Assembly (NCBI GenBank): GCA_913020075.1
Contig: CAJWAE010000011.1
Span: forward strand, 1-38,393
Direction of reading: 5' to 3'
DNA length: 38,393 bases
From: an uncultured Flavobacteriaceae bacterium
GTDB lineage: Bacteria; Bacteroidota; Bacteroidia; Flavobacteriales; Flavobacteriaceae
The position numbers and the translations under genes are program-made. Below are positions 26,040-35,096 of the stretch, piece after piece (the first letter of the stretch is position 1; each line of letters begins with the position of its first letter). The notes beneath the pieces are model-generated. The model saw nothing but the letters and a program-made list of their open reading frames with translations, was not told where the DNA came from and did no database searches.

Positions 26040-26053
26040 CAATGTTACTAAAT
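26040..26053 (-). promoter_or_regulatory. Shared 14-bp element upstream of the porin gene (copy 2)
   Basis: CAATGTTACTAAAT, identical to 24801-24814, 29 bases before the porin ATG. Beyond the 14 bases the two copies differ. The GTAACA core on the minus strand recalls PhoB half sites (TGTNACA type), but that comparison is inference from other phyla. Confidence 0.5.
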
Positions 26054-26082
26054 GAATAACTTAATATTATTATTTTAAAAAA

Positions 26083-28530
26083 TCAAGAACCACACATTAG
26101 ACAATCATCATCTTCACTTTGTTTAGCTTGAGACAACATTTGTTTAAGTTCTTGAGGAGTCAATGGTTCTACGGGAACACTAGCTTTTTTAGTAGCTATT
26201 GCTGATGCAACAGAATTTATAGGAGAATCTGACTCAACTAATTTTACTTTTTTATTGATTTTTTTATTGTCCAAAGTAAACTTAATAGCATCAACTGCAG
26301 ACTTAGTTCTCAAATAATACATTCCTGTTTTTAAACCTGATTTCCAGCCATAAAAATGCATAGAAGTTAACTTGGCCATCGTAGCTCCTTCCATAAAGAG
26401 GTTTAATGATTGAGATTGGTCAATGAAATAGCCTCGCTGACGAGACATATCTATGATGTCTTTCATGCTCATTTCCCATACTGTTAGATACAATTCTTTT
26501 AAATCTTTTGGTATAACCTCAATATTTTGTACTGAACCGTTATTACGCATTAACTCTTCTTTTACATCTTCATTCCAAAGGCCACGTTCTACCAGGTCTT
26601 CTAGCAGATGTTTATTAACTACAATAAATTCTCCTGAAAGAACACGACGGGTATAAATGTTTGAAGTATAAGGTTCAAAACACTCATTGTTTCCTAAAAT
26701 CTGAGAAGTACTTGCAGTTGGCATAGGTGCAACTAAAAGTGAATTACGCACACCTTGTTTCTTAATAGTTTTACGTAAAGCGGCCCAGTCCCAACGACCA
26801 CTCAATTCCTCGTCATTCACTCCCCATAGATTATGTTGAAATTCACCTTTTGATATAGGGGAGCCTTTGTAAGTTTTGTATGGACCGTCTTTTTTTGCTT
26901 CTTCAGAAGACGCAGTTACTGCTGCATAGTAAAGAGTTTCAAAAATATCTTGGTTAAGTTGTTTTGCTTCATCAGAAGTGAAAGGCATTCGAAGCATAAT
27001 AAAGGTATCTGCTAAACCTTGAACTCCTAATCCAATTGGACGATGCCTAAGATTTGAGTTTTCAGCTTCTTTTACAGGATAATAGTTCCTGTCAATTACA
27101 CGATTTAGATTCTTAGTAACCCGAACAGTAACATCAAATAGTGCTTGATGATCAAAAGCTTTGTCTTTAACGAACATGGGCAAAGCAATAGAGGCCAAGT
27201 TACAAACTGCTACCTCATCTGGAGAAGTGTATTCCATGATTTCGGTACATAGATTTGAAGAACGAATTGTTCCTAGATTTTTTTGATTAGATTTACGGTT
27301 TGCAGCATCCTTATATAACATATAAGGAGTTCCAGTTTCAATTTGAGACTCTAATATTTTTTCCCAAAGTTCACGAGCTTTAATTGTTTTACGTCCTCGG
27401 CCTTCCGACTCATATTTCAAATACAAAGCCTCAAATTCTTCTCCATGTACATTAAATAAATCAGGACATTCGTTAGGACACATTAGTGTCCATTCTACAT
27501 CCTGTTCAACTCGTTTCATAAATAAATCGGGGGTCCACATTGCATAAAACAAATCACGAGCCCTCATTTCTTCTTTACCATGATTCTTCTTAAGTTCCAA
27601 GAAATCAAAAATATCTGCATGCCATGGCTCTACATAGATTGCAAATGATCCTTTGCGTTTTCCACCACCCTGATCTACATACCGTGCAGTATCGTTAAAT
27701 ACTCTTAGCATAGGAACTATTCCGTTTGAAGTTCCATTTGTCCCAGCAATATAAGATCCTGTTGCACGTACATTGTGAATTGATAGACCTATACCCCCTG
27801 CTGATTGTGAAATCTTAGCTGTTTGTTTTAATGTGTCATAAATTCCATCTATGCTATCGTCTTTCATTGTCAACAAAAAACAAGAAGACATTTGTGGTTT
27901 TGGTGTTCCTGAATTAAATAGAGTGGGAGTTGCATGTGTAAAATAACGCTTAGACATTAGTTCATAAGTCTCTAAAGCTGATTCTATGTCTTCCATATGA
28001 ATTCCAATAGAAACTCGCATCAACATATGTTGTGGGCGTTCAACAATTTGACCATTTAGTTTTAAAAGGTATGAACGCTCTATAGTTTTAAATCCAAAAA
28101 AATCATAACCGAAATCACGATTATATATAATGCTTGAGTCAAGTTTTTCCGAATTTTTCTTAATGATTTCATAAACTTCATCTGAAAGTAAAGGAGCTTT
28201 TTTTTTAGTTCTAGGATTGACATATTTATAGAGGTCTTCCATCGTTTCTGAAAATGATTTTTTAGTATTCTTATGTAAATTAGAAACAGAGATACGAGCT
28301 GCAAGTTTTGCGTAATCAGGATGAGTTGTGGTCATGGTAGCAGCAATTTCTGCAGCTAAATTATCTAACTCAGAGGTAGTCACACCATCATATAGTCCTT
28401 CAATAACTCTCATCGCTACTCGAACTGAATCTACAAGTGGATTCAAACCATAATTCAGTTTACGAATTCTGGCAGTTATTTTATCAAACATGATGAGCTC
28501 TTTACGGCCATCTCTTTTCATTACAAACAT
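26083..28530 (-). CDS. nrdA: Ribonucleoside-diphosphate reductase large subunit, class I
   Basis: 815 residues. Reduces NDPs to dNDPs. An N-terminal ATP-cone ([20 protein letters not shown] to about 95) gives dATP/ATP activity control. The catalytic barrel has the expected elements: [20 protein letters not shown] with the first redox Cys, [39 protein letters not shown] with the thiyl-radical Cys and second redox Cys, and [20 protein letters not shown]. The C-terminal tail DDDCLMCGS (Cys 810 and 813) is the thioredoxin-reduced shuttle pair. ATG at 28530; a second ATG three codons in is also possible. It lies 68 bases downstream of nrdB, so the order is nrdB-nrdA. Confidence 0.97.
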   Translation of the reverse strand: MFVMKRDGRKELIMFDKITARIRKLNYGLNPLVDSVRVAMRVIEGLYDGVTTSELDNLAAEIAATMTTTHPDYAKLAARISVSNLHKNTKKSFSETMEDLYKYVNPRTKKKAPLLSDEVYEIIKKNSEKLDSSIIYNRDFGYDFFGFKTIERSYLLKLNGQIVERPQHMLMRVSIGIHMEDIESALETYELMSKRYFTHATPTLFNSGTPKPQMSSCFLLTMKDDSIDGIYDTLKQTAKISQSAGGIGLSIHNVRATGSYIAGTNGTSNGIVPMLRVFNDTARYVDQGGGKRKGSFAIYVEPWHADIFDFLELKKNHGKEEMRARDLFYAMWTPDLFMKRVEQDVEWTLMCPNECPDLFNVHGEEFEALYLKYESEGRGRKTIKARELWEKILESQIETGTPYMLYKDAANRKSNQKNLGTIRSSNLCTEIMEYTSPDEVAVCNLASIALPMFVKDKAFDHQALFDVTVRVTKNLNRVIDRNYYPVKEAENSNLRHRPIGLGVQGLADTFIMLRMPFTSDEAKQLNQDIFETLYYAAVTASSEEAKKDGPYKTYKGSPISKGEFQHNLWGVNDEELSGRWDWAALRKTIKKQGVRNSLLVAPMPTASTSQILGNNECFEPYTSNIYTRRVLSGEFIVVNKHLLEDLVERGLWNEDVKEELMRNNGSVQNIEVIPKDLKELYLTVWEMSMKDIIDMSRQRGYFIDQSQSLNLFMEGATMAKLTSMHFYGWKSGLKTGMYYLRTKSAVDAIKFTLDNKKINKKVKLVESDSPINSVASAIATKKASVPVEPLTPQELKQMLSQAKQSEDDDCLMCGS

Positions 28531-28598
28531 ATAATACTCTTTAACTAATTAAACTTATTTTTTTACGAAAGGAAAAATGAATTTTATCCAACTTTAGA

Positions 28599-29576
28599 CT
28601 AAAAGTCCGCATCAAAGCTGATTTTGGTCTCCTTATCTTCGACATTGAGAACTCCAGCCTTTTGGTATTCACCAACTCTCTTTTCAAAGAAATTTGTTTT
28701 CCCTTGGAGAGAGATCATATCCATAAAATCAAAAGGGTTAGTAACATTAAACTCTTTTTCTAATCCAAATTCAACCAATAAACGATCTGTTACAAACTCT
28801 AGATATTGTGTCATTAGTTTTGCATTCATCCCAATTAAACTTATCGGAAGAGACTCTGTGATGAATTCGCGTTCAATTCTAAGTGCATCCAATAAAATTT
28901 CTTTTATACGAGCATTAGAGACCTTGTTTACTATGTGATGGTTATGGAGATGCACTGCGAAGTCACAATGCACACCTTCGTCTCTTGAAATTAATTCATT
29001 TGAGAAAGTTAATCCTGGCATTAATCCTCTTTTTTTCAACCAATAAATTGAACAGAATGCTCCTGAAAAGAAGATCCCTTCAACTGCAGCAAAAGCGATA
29101 AGTCTTTCTGCAAAGGAATCCGAATCAATCCATTTCAAGGCCCAATCTGCTTTCTTTTTAATCGCTGGAAAAACTTCAATGGCTTTAAAAAGTTTATCTT
29201 TTTCTTCATCATTCTTTACATAAGTATCAATCAATAAAGAGTAAGTTTCTGAATGAATGTTTTCCATCATAATCTGAAAACCATAGAAAAATTTTGCTTC
29301 TGTATATTGAACTTCATTCACGAAATTCTCAGCAAGGTTTTCATTAACAATTCCATCAGAGGCAGCAAAAAAAGCAAGAATATGTTTAATAAAATATTTC
29401 TCATCGTCTGTAAGCTTAGTATTCCAATCAGTTAAATCTTGATGCAAATCAATCTCCTCTGCGGTCCAAAAACTAGCTTCCATCTTCTTGTACCATTCCC
29501 ATATATCGTGATGCTTTATTGGGAATATTACAAAACGATTTTCATTTTCTTCGAGAATAGGTTCTAGTGCTGCCAT
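28599..29576 (-). CDS. nrdB: Ribonucleoside-diphosphate reductase small subunit, class Ia-type
   Basis: 325 residues from the ATG at 29576. Supplies the tyrosyl radical to NrdA. Diiron ligands are visible: Asp in [10 protein letters not shown], Glu and His in [11 protein letters not shown], Glu in [10 protein letters not shown], Glu and His in [11 protein letters not shown]. The Tyr in HSETYS is the radical Tyr of the eukaryotic-type R2 subgroup, so this is class Ia-like and not the Tyr-less class Ic. The C-terminal end (KISFDADF) is the peptide that docks on NrdA. A GTG 93 bases upstream would add a 31-residue extension not seen in the family; the ATG before [13 protein letters not shown] is preferred. 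Confidence 0.97.
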   Translation of the reverse strand: MAALEPILEENENRFVIFPIKHHDIWEWYKKMEASFWTAEEIDLHQDLTDWNTKLTDDEKYFIKHILAFFAASDGIVNENLAENFVNEVQYTEAKFFYGFQIMMENIHSETYSLLIDTYVKNDEEKDKLFKAIEVFPAIKKKADWALKWIDSDSFAERLIAFAAVEGIFFSGAFCSIYWLKKRGLMPGLTFSNELISRDEGVHCDFAVHLHNHHIVNKVSNARIKEILLDALRIEREFITESLPISLIGMNAKLMTQYLEFVTDRLLVEFGLEKEFNVTNPFDFMDMISLQGKTNFFEKRVGEYQKAGVLNVEDKETKISFDADF

Positions 29577-29800
29577 TTTTAAGTTTTTTTTGGGTTTAGT
29601 TACAATAATTAATTTGTGTCTTACAAAGATTCTAAATTGAGAGCAGAATTGAAAGAGTAACTTGTCCACAATGAGGCCTAGTTTTTAACAAAATGGTTTT
29701 TTTTTGCATTTTTTCTCTTAAAAAAAGAAAAACTACTATCCTGTAATACAGTCTGTTGCTTTATAAGATCGCTTGTAAGTACTAAAAACACTGAGATATC
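29577..29800. other. Intergenic region upstream of nrdB
   Basis: 224 bases with no gene. It holds a weak promoter-like pair for nrdB (minus strand TTTC, 19-base spacer, AATCTTTG at 29631-29624), TTGTCCACA at 29662-29670 (one mismatch from the DnaA box TTATCCACA), an AT-only hairpin (29696-29733) that could end the DUF3109 transcript, and the perfect palindrome CTGTAATACAG at 29741-29751. None is proven. Confidence 0.35.
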
Positions 29801-30367
29801 CTAAAGCGACTTTTTTACATGTTGATCGAGAGCATCATACCACTCTTGTCCAAATTTCCGAATTAAAGCCGTTTTAACAAATTTATAAACAGGAGTTTTT
29901 AATGATTTTCCAAAACTACAAGCATCAGAACAAATAGACCAACTATGGTAATTAACCGCAGTCATTTCATCATATTGCTGAACCCTAACTGGATATAAAT
30001 GACAGGAAATAGGTTTTTGAAAATGAATTACTCCTTTGTTATGTGCTTTCTCAATACCACAGGAAGCCACACCCTCTTTAGAAAAAACGGTGTAGGCACA
30101 TTCTGCCCCTTTCACCAAAGGTGTCTCAAAATCATCATCGAAGCCTTTGACAAAGACACCCTGACTCTCAATTGCAGAAATTCCTTTTGGATTTAGAAAC
30201 GGCTTTATCTTAGAGTAATTTTGTTCTAAAAAAGTAACCTCATCTTTTTCCAGAGGTGCACCCGCCTCACCAGAAACACAACACTCTCCTTTACATTTCG
30301 AAATATTACAAACAAAATCTTCTGAAATAAGATCCTCAGAAATAAGTGTGTTATCTATAGAAACCAT
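29801..30367 (-). CDS. DUF3109 family cysteine-rich protein
   Basis: 188 residues, cytoplasmic, function unknown. Cysteines are grouped as in the family: CNISKCKGECC at 20-30, ECAYTVFSKEGVASC around 89-103, ISCHLYPVR near 120-128 and SICSDAC near 144-150. The pattern suggests a bound metal or iron-sulfur cluster, related to the YkgJ/UPF0153 zinc- or iron-chelating type. DUF3109 genes next to nrdB are recurrent in flavobacteria, which hints at a link with ribonucleotide reductase maturation; this is inference. ATG at 30367, divergent from marC. Confidence 0.9.
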   Translation of the reverse strand: MVSIDNTLISEDLISEDFVCNISKCKGECCVSGEAGAPLEKDEVTFLEQNYSKIKPFLNPKGISAIESQGVFVKGFDDDFETPLVKGAECAYTVFSKEGVASCGIEKAHNKGVIHFQKPISCHLYPVRVQQYDEMTAVNYHSWSICSDACSFGKSLKTPVYKFVKTALIRKFGQEWYDALDQHVKKSL

Positions 30368-30425
30368 GAATGCTCTTTTTATGTAAAATTAATCATTTAA
30401 AAGTGTTTCATTCAAAGATTGAAAG

Positions 30426-30433
30426 TACATTTG
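30426..30433 (+). promoter_or_regulatory. Candidate -7 box for marC
   Basis: TACATTTG matches TAnnTTTG and lies 16 bases before the ATG, implying a nearly leaderless transcript. No clear -33 TTG at the normal spacing. Confidence 0.35.
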
Positions 30434-30449
30434 TGAAAAATTTTAAGCT

Positions 30450-31019
30450 ATGTTTAACGGTAAAGAAATCTTAACCGCTAGTCTTATCCTTTTTGCTGTT
30501 ATTGACATTGTTGGCAGTGTCCCTATCATTATATCACTTCGTGAAAAAGTAGGCCATATTCAATCTGAAAAAGCTTCAATTATCGCAGCGATCATAATGA
30601 TTAGTTTTTTATTTTTAGGCGAAGAAATTTTAAATTTAATTGGGATTGATGTTAATTCTTTTGCAGTTGCAGGTTCATTGGTCATTCTTTTTTTAGCTTT
30701 AGAAATGATTTTAGGAGTAACTCTTTACAGAGATGATGCTCCGGCAACCGCTTCAATCGTTCCTCTAGCTTTTCCTATGATTGCTGGAGCAGGTACAATG
30801 ACTTCGATACTTTCACTTCGTGCTGAATTTCATGTAGTCAATATTATAATTGCAATATTGATTAATATCATCTTTGTCTACATCGTCCTAAAGTCTTCCA
30901 AATTAATTGGCCGCCTGTTAGGTAAGTCAGGAATTAGTATAATTAGAAAAGTCTTTGGAGTTGTTTTATTGGCTATTGCGGTAAAACTTTTCACTTCAAA
31001 TATTGGTCAACTTTTATAA
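30450..31019 (+). CDS. MarC family integral membrane protein
   Basis: 189 residues with six membrane helices. Typical MarC features: FAVIDIVGSVPIIISL in the first helix (family D-P/G-N-P region), SFAVAGSLVILFLALEMILG, and SIVPLAFPMIAGAGTMTSIL, the most conserved motif. Function is unknown; the old link to multiple antibiotic resistance was not upheld for E. coli MarC. A small membrane-protein gene follows after 16 bases and is probably co-transcribed. Confidence 0.92.
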   Translation: MFNGKEILTASLILFAVIDIVGSVPIIISLREKVGHIQSEKASIIAAIIMISFLFLGEEILNLIGIDVNSFAVAGSLVILFLALEMILGVTLYRDDAPATASIVPLAFPMIAGAGTMTSILSLRAEFHVVNIIIAILINIIFVYIVLKSSKLIGRLLGKSGISIIRKVFGVVLLAIAVKLFTSNIGQLL

Positions 31020-31035
31020 AAAATAATTTTAAGAT

Positions 31036-31230
31036 ATGAAAATAGTTCTTCCGATTTTTATAATACTATCCTTAGGAATGTTCTTGTTTAATTTAATTCA
31101 AATAGACTGGAATAATCCTCTTGCTGGAAAAAGTAGTGTGGCTGTAATTGGAGTAATGGCATCAGCCAGTGCTTTTTTGCTTCTTCTTATCCTGATGCTT
31201 TCCAAAAGGATTGCTAAAAAAATTAATTAG
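31036..31230 (+). CDS. Small two-helix membrane protein
   Basis: 64 residues: helix 1 about 4-22 (VLPIFIILSLGMFLFNLI), a short polar loop (DWNNPLAGKSS), helix 2 about 34-56 (VAVIGVMASASAFLLLLILM), and a basic tail (SKRIAKKIN). It follows marC closely on the same strand, and the basic end suggests a cytoplasmic C-terminus. Not recognised beyond this. Its last 8 bases overlap the end of the convergent protease gene. Confidence 0.7.
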   Translation: MKIVLPIFIILSLGMFLFNLIQIDWNNPLAGKSSVAVIGVMASASAFLLLLILMLSKRIAKKIN

Positions 31231-32806
31231 ATTCTATCTCTTCAAGAGCCTTTAGAATATAGGGGTCTTTTTGATTGATGATTCGGTTAAACATGTTTTC
31301 ACCAAAGAGCTGAATTGCTATATATGCCTTAATAGAATTCAAAACTTTTTCTTCATTACTAATTTTAAAGGGTATGTTATTTTCTTTTGAAAATTCCCCA
31401 AAAGATTTTAAAAACTCTTTCTTGAAAGGCAAAGATTCATTGTAGAATTTTGGAGCATTATTAAAAGAATATGCTTTATTATTAGTATCAAGTTCAGAAA
31501 AAACAAATCTGTTTACAAAATTTGAGCGTATAAAATAATTGTCCCATGCTTCCTTGGGAGAATCATCATTTGATATATATACATCAGGAATTATACCACC
31601 TCCACCATAAACTGTTCTGCCTTGAGGTGTGGTAAAAGTCAAACTATCGTTTAAAGGTATTTTGGCTTGATTTTTCATTTCACCACTTACAAATCTTTTT
31701 TGCACCTCTCCATAATAATCTTCTCTGGAAGTTGAGTCATATGGTCGCTGAATAGATCTACCTGTAGGTGTATAATAACGTGCAGTTGTCAAACGAACTT
31801 GATCACCACCTCCAAGAGGCATCTGTTGCTGCACAAGGCCTTTTCCAAAAGTCCTAAGGCCTAAAATCAATCCACGGTCATTATCTTGAATTGCACCTGC
31901 AATTACCTCACTAGCGGAAGCTGAGTCTTGATTTACAAGAACATATAAACTTCCCTCTTCAAATAATCCAGCTGAGGATGCAACTGTTTTTTCTCTAATC
32001 CCTTTATTTCCTTCTACAATCACAATTGGTTTACCAGAAGATAAAAAATCATCTGCTATTTGTTTTGCTGGTAAAAGATAACCTCCTGGGTTTCCTCTTA
32101 AATCAAGAATTAAATGTTGTATATTTTGATTTACTAATCCTTTTAAAGCAATTTTAAATTCTTCATATGTTGTTTGAGAAAAGCGATTTATTTTTATATA
32201 CCCTGAAGCATCGTTGATCATATAAGAAGATGAAATACTTGGTAAAGGAACAGGGCCTCGAAGAATATTAAATACATAGATCGAATCTGTTTTTTTTCGA
32301 TAAACCTTGAGTTCAACTGGAATATCAGATTTTCCTTTAAGCTTAGAAACTACTTCTTCACTTCTAAGTTTTTTTTGGAAGAGAGTGTCTTTATCTGCTA
32401 TTAAAATCCTATCTCCAGATTTCAAACCAGCCTTTTCACTCGGTCCACCTTCGAGAACCCGAACTACGGCAACACTATCTTTAACCATAAAAAAACTTAC
32501 CCCAATCCCATGAAAATTTCCTCTCATACTTTCTGCAAGATCTTGTTTTTGAGCAGCTGGAATATACACTGAATGGGGGTCTAATTCATCAACAATATCT
32601 GCTATAAGAACACTAACCAAACTGTCCGTATTAATTTTATCAACGTAATCTTTAGAAAGGTATTCAATCAATCGGTCTAATTTTTGAACACTAGAATAGT
32701 TAGGTTTATTATATTTTATTTTACTTAAATCATTTGAACCAAAAAGATATCCAATCGCTATTGAAAGCAAAACAATCAAAATAAGAAATAAAGAGTTTTT
32801 TTTCAT
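31223..32806 (-). CDS. C-terminal processing peptidase (S41 family, CtpA-like)
   Basis: 527 residues. Periplasmic serine protease that cleaves near the C-terminus of substrate proteins. N-terminal signal anchor (LFLILIVLLSIAIGYLFG), helical region, PDZ domain about 85-175 (GIGVSFFMVKD, GPSEKAGLKSGDRI), then the S41 core. SASASE at 295-300 carries the nucleophile and FGKG at 320-323 the catalytic Lys (K322); LDLRGNPGGYL is the conserved core strand. A C-terminal helical extension of about 120 residues is usual in Bacteroidota homologues. ATG at 32806. It lies 5 bases after the dCMP deaminase gene, last in a four-gene minus-strand operon. Confidence 0.95.
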   Translation of the reverse strand: MKKNSLFLILIVLLSIAIGYLFGSNDLSKIKYNKPNYSSVQKLDRLIEYLSKDYVDKINTDSLVSVLIADIVDELDPHSVYIPAAQKQDLAESMRGNFHGIGVSFFMVKDSVAVVRVLEGGPSEKAGLKSGDRILIADKDTLFQKKLRSEEVVSKLKGKSDIPVELKVYRKKTDSIYVFNILRGPVPLPSISSSYMINDASGYIKINRFSQTTYEEFKIALKGLVNQNIQHLILDLRGNPGGYLLPAKQIADDFLSSGKPIVIVEGNKGIREKTVASSAGLFEEGSLYVLVNQDSASASEVIAGAIQDNDRGLILGLRTFGKGLVQQQMPLGGGDQVRLTTARYYTPTGRSIQRPYDSTSREDYYGEVQKRFVSGEMKNQAKIPLNDSLTFTTPQGRTVYGGGGIIPDVYISNDDSPKEAWDNYFIRSNFVNRFVFSELDTNNKAYSFNNAPKFYNESLPFKKEFLKSFGEFSKENNIPFKISNEEKVLNSIKAYIAIQLFGENMFNRIINQKDPYILKALEEIESN

Positions 32807-32811
32807 TTTTT

Positions 32812-33240
32812 TTACTTTTCAAAAGGAACGTGAACTAATTCTACTCCAGCTTTTTTTAAAAATTCTAATCCACTTGTATCTTTATAAGCCTTTGAATATA
32901 CAACTCGAATAATTCCTGATTGGTGAATCAACTTACTACATTCTTTACAGGGAGAGAGTGTTATGTATAAAGTTGCTTCTTTACATGATTGAGTTGAAGA
33001 GGCTACTTTTAATATTGCATTTGCTTCTGCATGCAATACATACCATTTAGTGAAATGTTCATCATCTTCACAAACATTTTCAAAACCAGAGGGAGTTCCA
33101 TTATATCCATCGGAAATTATCATTCGGTCTTTCACAATTAGAGCGCCTACTTTTTTTCTATCGCAATAAGAAAGTTTGCCCCAGGTTTCAGCCATTTTTA
33201 GATAGGCTATATCGTACTTTTCTTGTTTTTTTTCTAGCAT
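32812..33240 (-). CDS. dCMP deaminase (zinc-dependent)
   Basis: 142 residues from the ATG at 33240. Converts dCMP to dUMP for dTTP synthesis. Zinc and catalytic motifs: HAEANAIL (His 70, Glu 72) and SPCKEC (Cys 98, Cys 101). GYNGTPSGFENVCEDD and the SYCDRKKVGALIV start are typical of the dCMP deaminase branch, with the extra Cys that can bind a structural zinc. A TTG nine codons upstream is possible but would start within 14 bases of the HupE-like stop without family support. Same operon as the protease. Confidence 0.93.
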   Translation of the reverse strand: MLEKKQEKYDIAYLKMAETWGKLSYCDRKKVGALIVKDRMIISDGYNGTPSGFENVCEDDEHFTKWYVLHAEANAILKVASSTQSCKEATLYITLSPCKECSKLIHQSGIIRVVYSKAYKDTSGLEFLKKAGVELVHVPFEK

Positions 33241-33253
33241 TGATGCCAAGATA

Positions 33254-33826
33254 TTAAATTCGTTCAAAGATCATAGATAAAGACTTAGATAAAACCATTG
33301 CTCCAATTAAAAACTCCCAATTTTTCCTAGAGTTTTTAAATAAATAAGTCACTAATGCTGTGACAACTAATGTCAAAAATACGATGACTATTTGAGAAAA
33401 TTCAACACCTAAAGCAAAAGAAAACAATGAAAGTGATACTTCATCATCAGAAACAAGCATACTAAAGTAACGCCCAAAACCAAGACCATGAATTACACCA
33501 AAAACAAAAGTAATTAAGGCTGGGAAAAAATCATTTGAAGAAAGTGAATTTTTCTTTTTAAACAATAATGATAATGCACTTAATGCAATAGTCACAGGAA
33601 TTAATATTTCTATCCAATAACTTGAAAAATATATTTTAGCATAAAAATTACCTACTAGAGATAGTGTGTGTCCAATGGTGAAAAGTGTAGTCCAGATTAT
33701 TAATTTTTTGAAATCTTTTAATCCAAAAGGAATTACCAATGTTACGATAAAGAAAAAATGATCCAAGCCTTCTAAGTGTAAAACATGCCAAAAACCTAAA
33801 TCGATATAAAACTTTATCAAATCCAT
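33254..33826 (-). CDS. HupE/UreJ family membrane protein
   Basis: 191 codons or slightly fewer; six to seven membrane helices. Signature GFWHVLHLEGLDHFFFIVTL near the N-terminus supplies the metal-binding His-Asp-His pattern. GHTLSLV and VFGVIHGLGFGRYF are the second and third conserved motifs. Family members transport nickel or other divalent metals, but no hydrogenase or urease gene is visible here, so the substrate is open. The ATG at 33826 overlaps the upstream DnaJ-like stop as TGATG, suggesting translational coupling. A TTG one codon earlier is the only alternative. Confidence 0.88.
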   Translation of the reverse strand: MDLIKFYIDLGFWHVLHLEGLDHFFFIVTLVIPFGLKDFKKLIIWTTLFTIGHTLSLVGNFYAKIYFSSYWIEILIPVTIALSALSLLFKKKNSLSSNDFFPALITFVFGVIHGLGFGRYFSMLVSDDEVSLSLFSFALGVEFSQIVIVFLTLVVTALVTYLFKNSRKNWEFLIGAMVLSKSLSMIFERI

Positions 33827-34554
33827 CAATGCTCTCTTTCTTTTTGAATAATTTCATATGCTTTTTGAACCTCCTGAAATTTTTCTTTAGCACCTTTTAC
33901 CATTGCAGGATCTTTAGTTTGTAGCTTATCTGGATGGTATTTTTTTGCCATAGATCGGTACGCCTTTTTTACATCAGCATCAGTTGCTGAAATTGTAATC
34001 TCGAGAATTTTATAAGCATTGTTTGAAGATTTAACAAACATAGCCTTAATACTCTCAAAATCAGAAAAACGAATCCGCAGTGCTGCAGCTATTTGATCTA
34101 TTTTGTTTAATTCTAATTGTGAAATAGAGCCATCAGCATTAGCAACTCCAAATAAGAAATGTAATACCTGAAGTCTTGTTTCGTATTGAGTTTGACTTAC
34201 AAATACTTGAGATAAATTTAAAATATTTTGAGCTTCTTTTTTTATTTGAGCATTGAAGGTTTCAAAAATTGAAGAAGCATTTTGAGCCCCATAATTTGTG
34301 ATAAAAAAATTACGTACAAATTGCAGTTCTTCCGATTTTACTAAGCCATCAGCCTTTATAACTGTTGCCGCAAGTGACAACAGGTTTATCTGAAAATCAG
34401 CTGGTTGAGAAGTTTTAACTTGTGTTTGAAAATAACTTTTTGATCCACGACCAAAAAACTGTTGTATAATACTTCCAATAAAATATCCTAAAATAGCTCC
34501 TCCAGGGAATCTGAAGGTAAAATATCCTATAAAAGCAAACACCCATTTTAACAT
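33826..34554 (-). CDS. DjlA-like co-chaperone (membrane anchor, TerB domain, J domain)
   Basis: 242 residues from the ATG at 34554. N-terminal Gly-rich membrane segment ([32 protein letters not shown]), TerB-like domain about 55-170 ([20 protein letters not shown] and [20 protein letters not shown], the paired acidic motifs), and a C-terminal J domain with HPD at 207-209. This is the DjlA layout; such proteins stimulate the ATPase of a DnaK-type Hsp70 at the inner membrane. A TTG 12 codons earlier would precede the membrane segment with polar sequence and is less likely. First gene of the operon with hupE-like, dCMP deaminase and ctp genes. Confidence 0.9.
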   Translation of the reverse strand: MLKWVFAFIGYFTFRFPGGAILGYFIGSIIQQFFGRGSKSYFQTQVKTSQPADFQINLLSLAATVIKADGLVKSEELQFVRNFFITNYGAQNASSIFETFNAQIKKEAQNILNLSQVFVSQTQYETRLQVLHFLFGVANADGSISQLELNKIDQIAAALRIRFSDFESIKAMFVKSSNNAYKILEITISATDADVKKAYRSMAKKYHPDKLQTKDPAMVKGAKEKFQEVQKAYEIIQKEREH

Positions 34555-34634
34555 TATTTTAAATTCATTATTTGAATGCAAATTTGACAAATAAAATCGA
34601 TGCTACAAAATGTTTAGAGATGGCTTTACTTTTA

Positions 34635-34642
34635 TATCTTTG
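34635..34642 (+). promoter_or_regulatory. Candidate -7 box for the bacilliredoxin-like gene
   Basis: TATCTTTG matches TAnnTTTG and stands 13 bases before the ATG at 34656. TGTTTA ends 19-20 bases upstream (about 34611-34616) as an imperfect -33 box. Implied leader is only a few bases. Confidence 0.4.
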
Positions 34643-34655
34643 AGAAAAAATAACT

Positions 34656-35066
34656 ATGTATCCAGCTGAACTAGTAAAGCCGATGCGCGAAGAGCTAACT
34701 AATATTGGTTTTGATGAGCTTCTCACATCAGAAGCCGTTTCGAAAGCGTTATCAAAACCAGGTACTACTTTAGTGGTAGTCAATTCTGTTTGTGGATGTG
34801 CAGCAGCTAATGCTCGTCCCGGTGTTCATCATTCATTGCAAAATGATAAAACACCAAACAATCTTGTAACTGTTTTTGCGGGAGTTGATTCTGATGCAAC
34901 CAACAGTGCTCGTGATATGATGGTCCCTTTCCCACCTTCTTCACCAAGCATTGCTCTATTTAAAGATGGTGAATTAGTTCATATGGTTGAGCGTCATCAC
35001 ATTGAAGGACGACCAGCAGAACTTATTTCAGAAAACTTAAAAGCGGCTTATAACGATCATTGTTAA
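34656..35066 (+). CDS. Bacilliredoxin-like protein (BrxA/BrxB, YphP/YqiW family)
   Basis: 136 residues, thioredoxin fold. The active-site motif is VCGCAAANARPG with Cys 46 and Cys 48 (CGC), as in the enzymes that remove bacillithiol from S-bacillithiolated proteins; a further Cys is the last residue. The start MYPAELVKPMREELTNIGF and FPPSSPSIALFKDGELVHM are hallmarks of the family. Whether this organism makes bacillithiol cannot be judged from the window. It precedes plsC by 30 bases on the same strand. Confidence 0.94.
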   Translation: MYPAELVKPMREELTNIGFDELLTSEAVSKALSKPGTTLVVVNSVCGCAAANARPGVHHSLQNDKTPNNLVTVFAGVDSDATNSARDMMVPFPPSSPSIALFKDGELVHMVERHHIEGRPAELISENLKAAYNDHC

Positions 35067-35096
35067 AAAGATAAGAAGAATCGAAGAAAACTGAGT

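Noticed and set aside
28737-28752. Third copy of the phosphate-gene element (TTAGTAACATT)
   Set aside because: Lies inside nrdB coding sequence, matches only the core, and is explained by the codons for Val-Thr-Asn.
28624-28938. Plus-strand frame of 104 codons
   Set aside because: Antisense to nrdB, whose C-terminal part is unambiguous.
29662-29670. Replication origin signalled by a DnaA box
   Set aside because: A single imperfect box with no cluster and no dnaA, dnaN or gidA nearby.
29696-29733. Strong terminator after DUF3109
   Set aside because: The stem is almost only A-T pairs with one wobble and an 18-base loop; kept only as a weak possibility in the intergenic entry.
34568-34783. 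Minus-strand frame over the bacilliredoxin start
   Set aside because: Antisense to a well-supported gene and overlapping its promoter region; no family.
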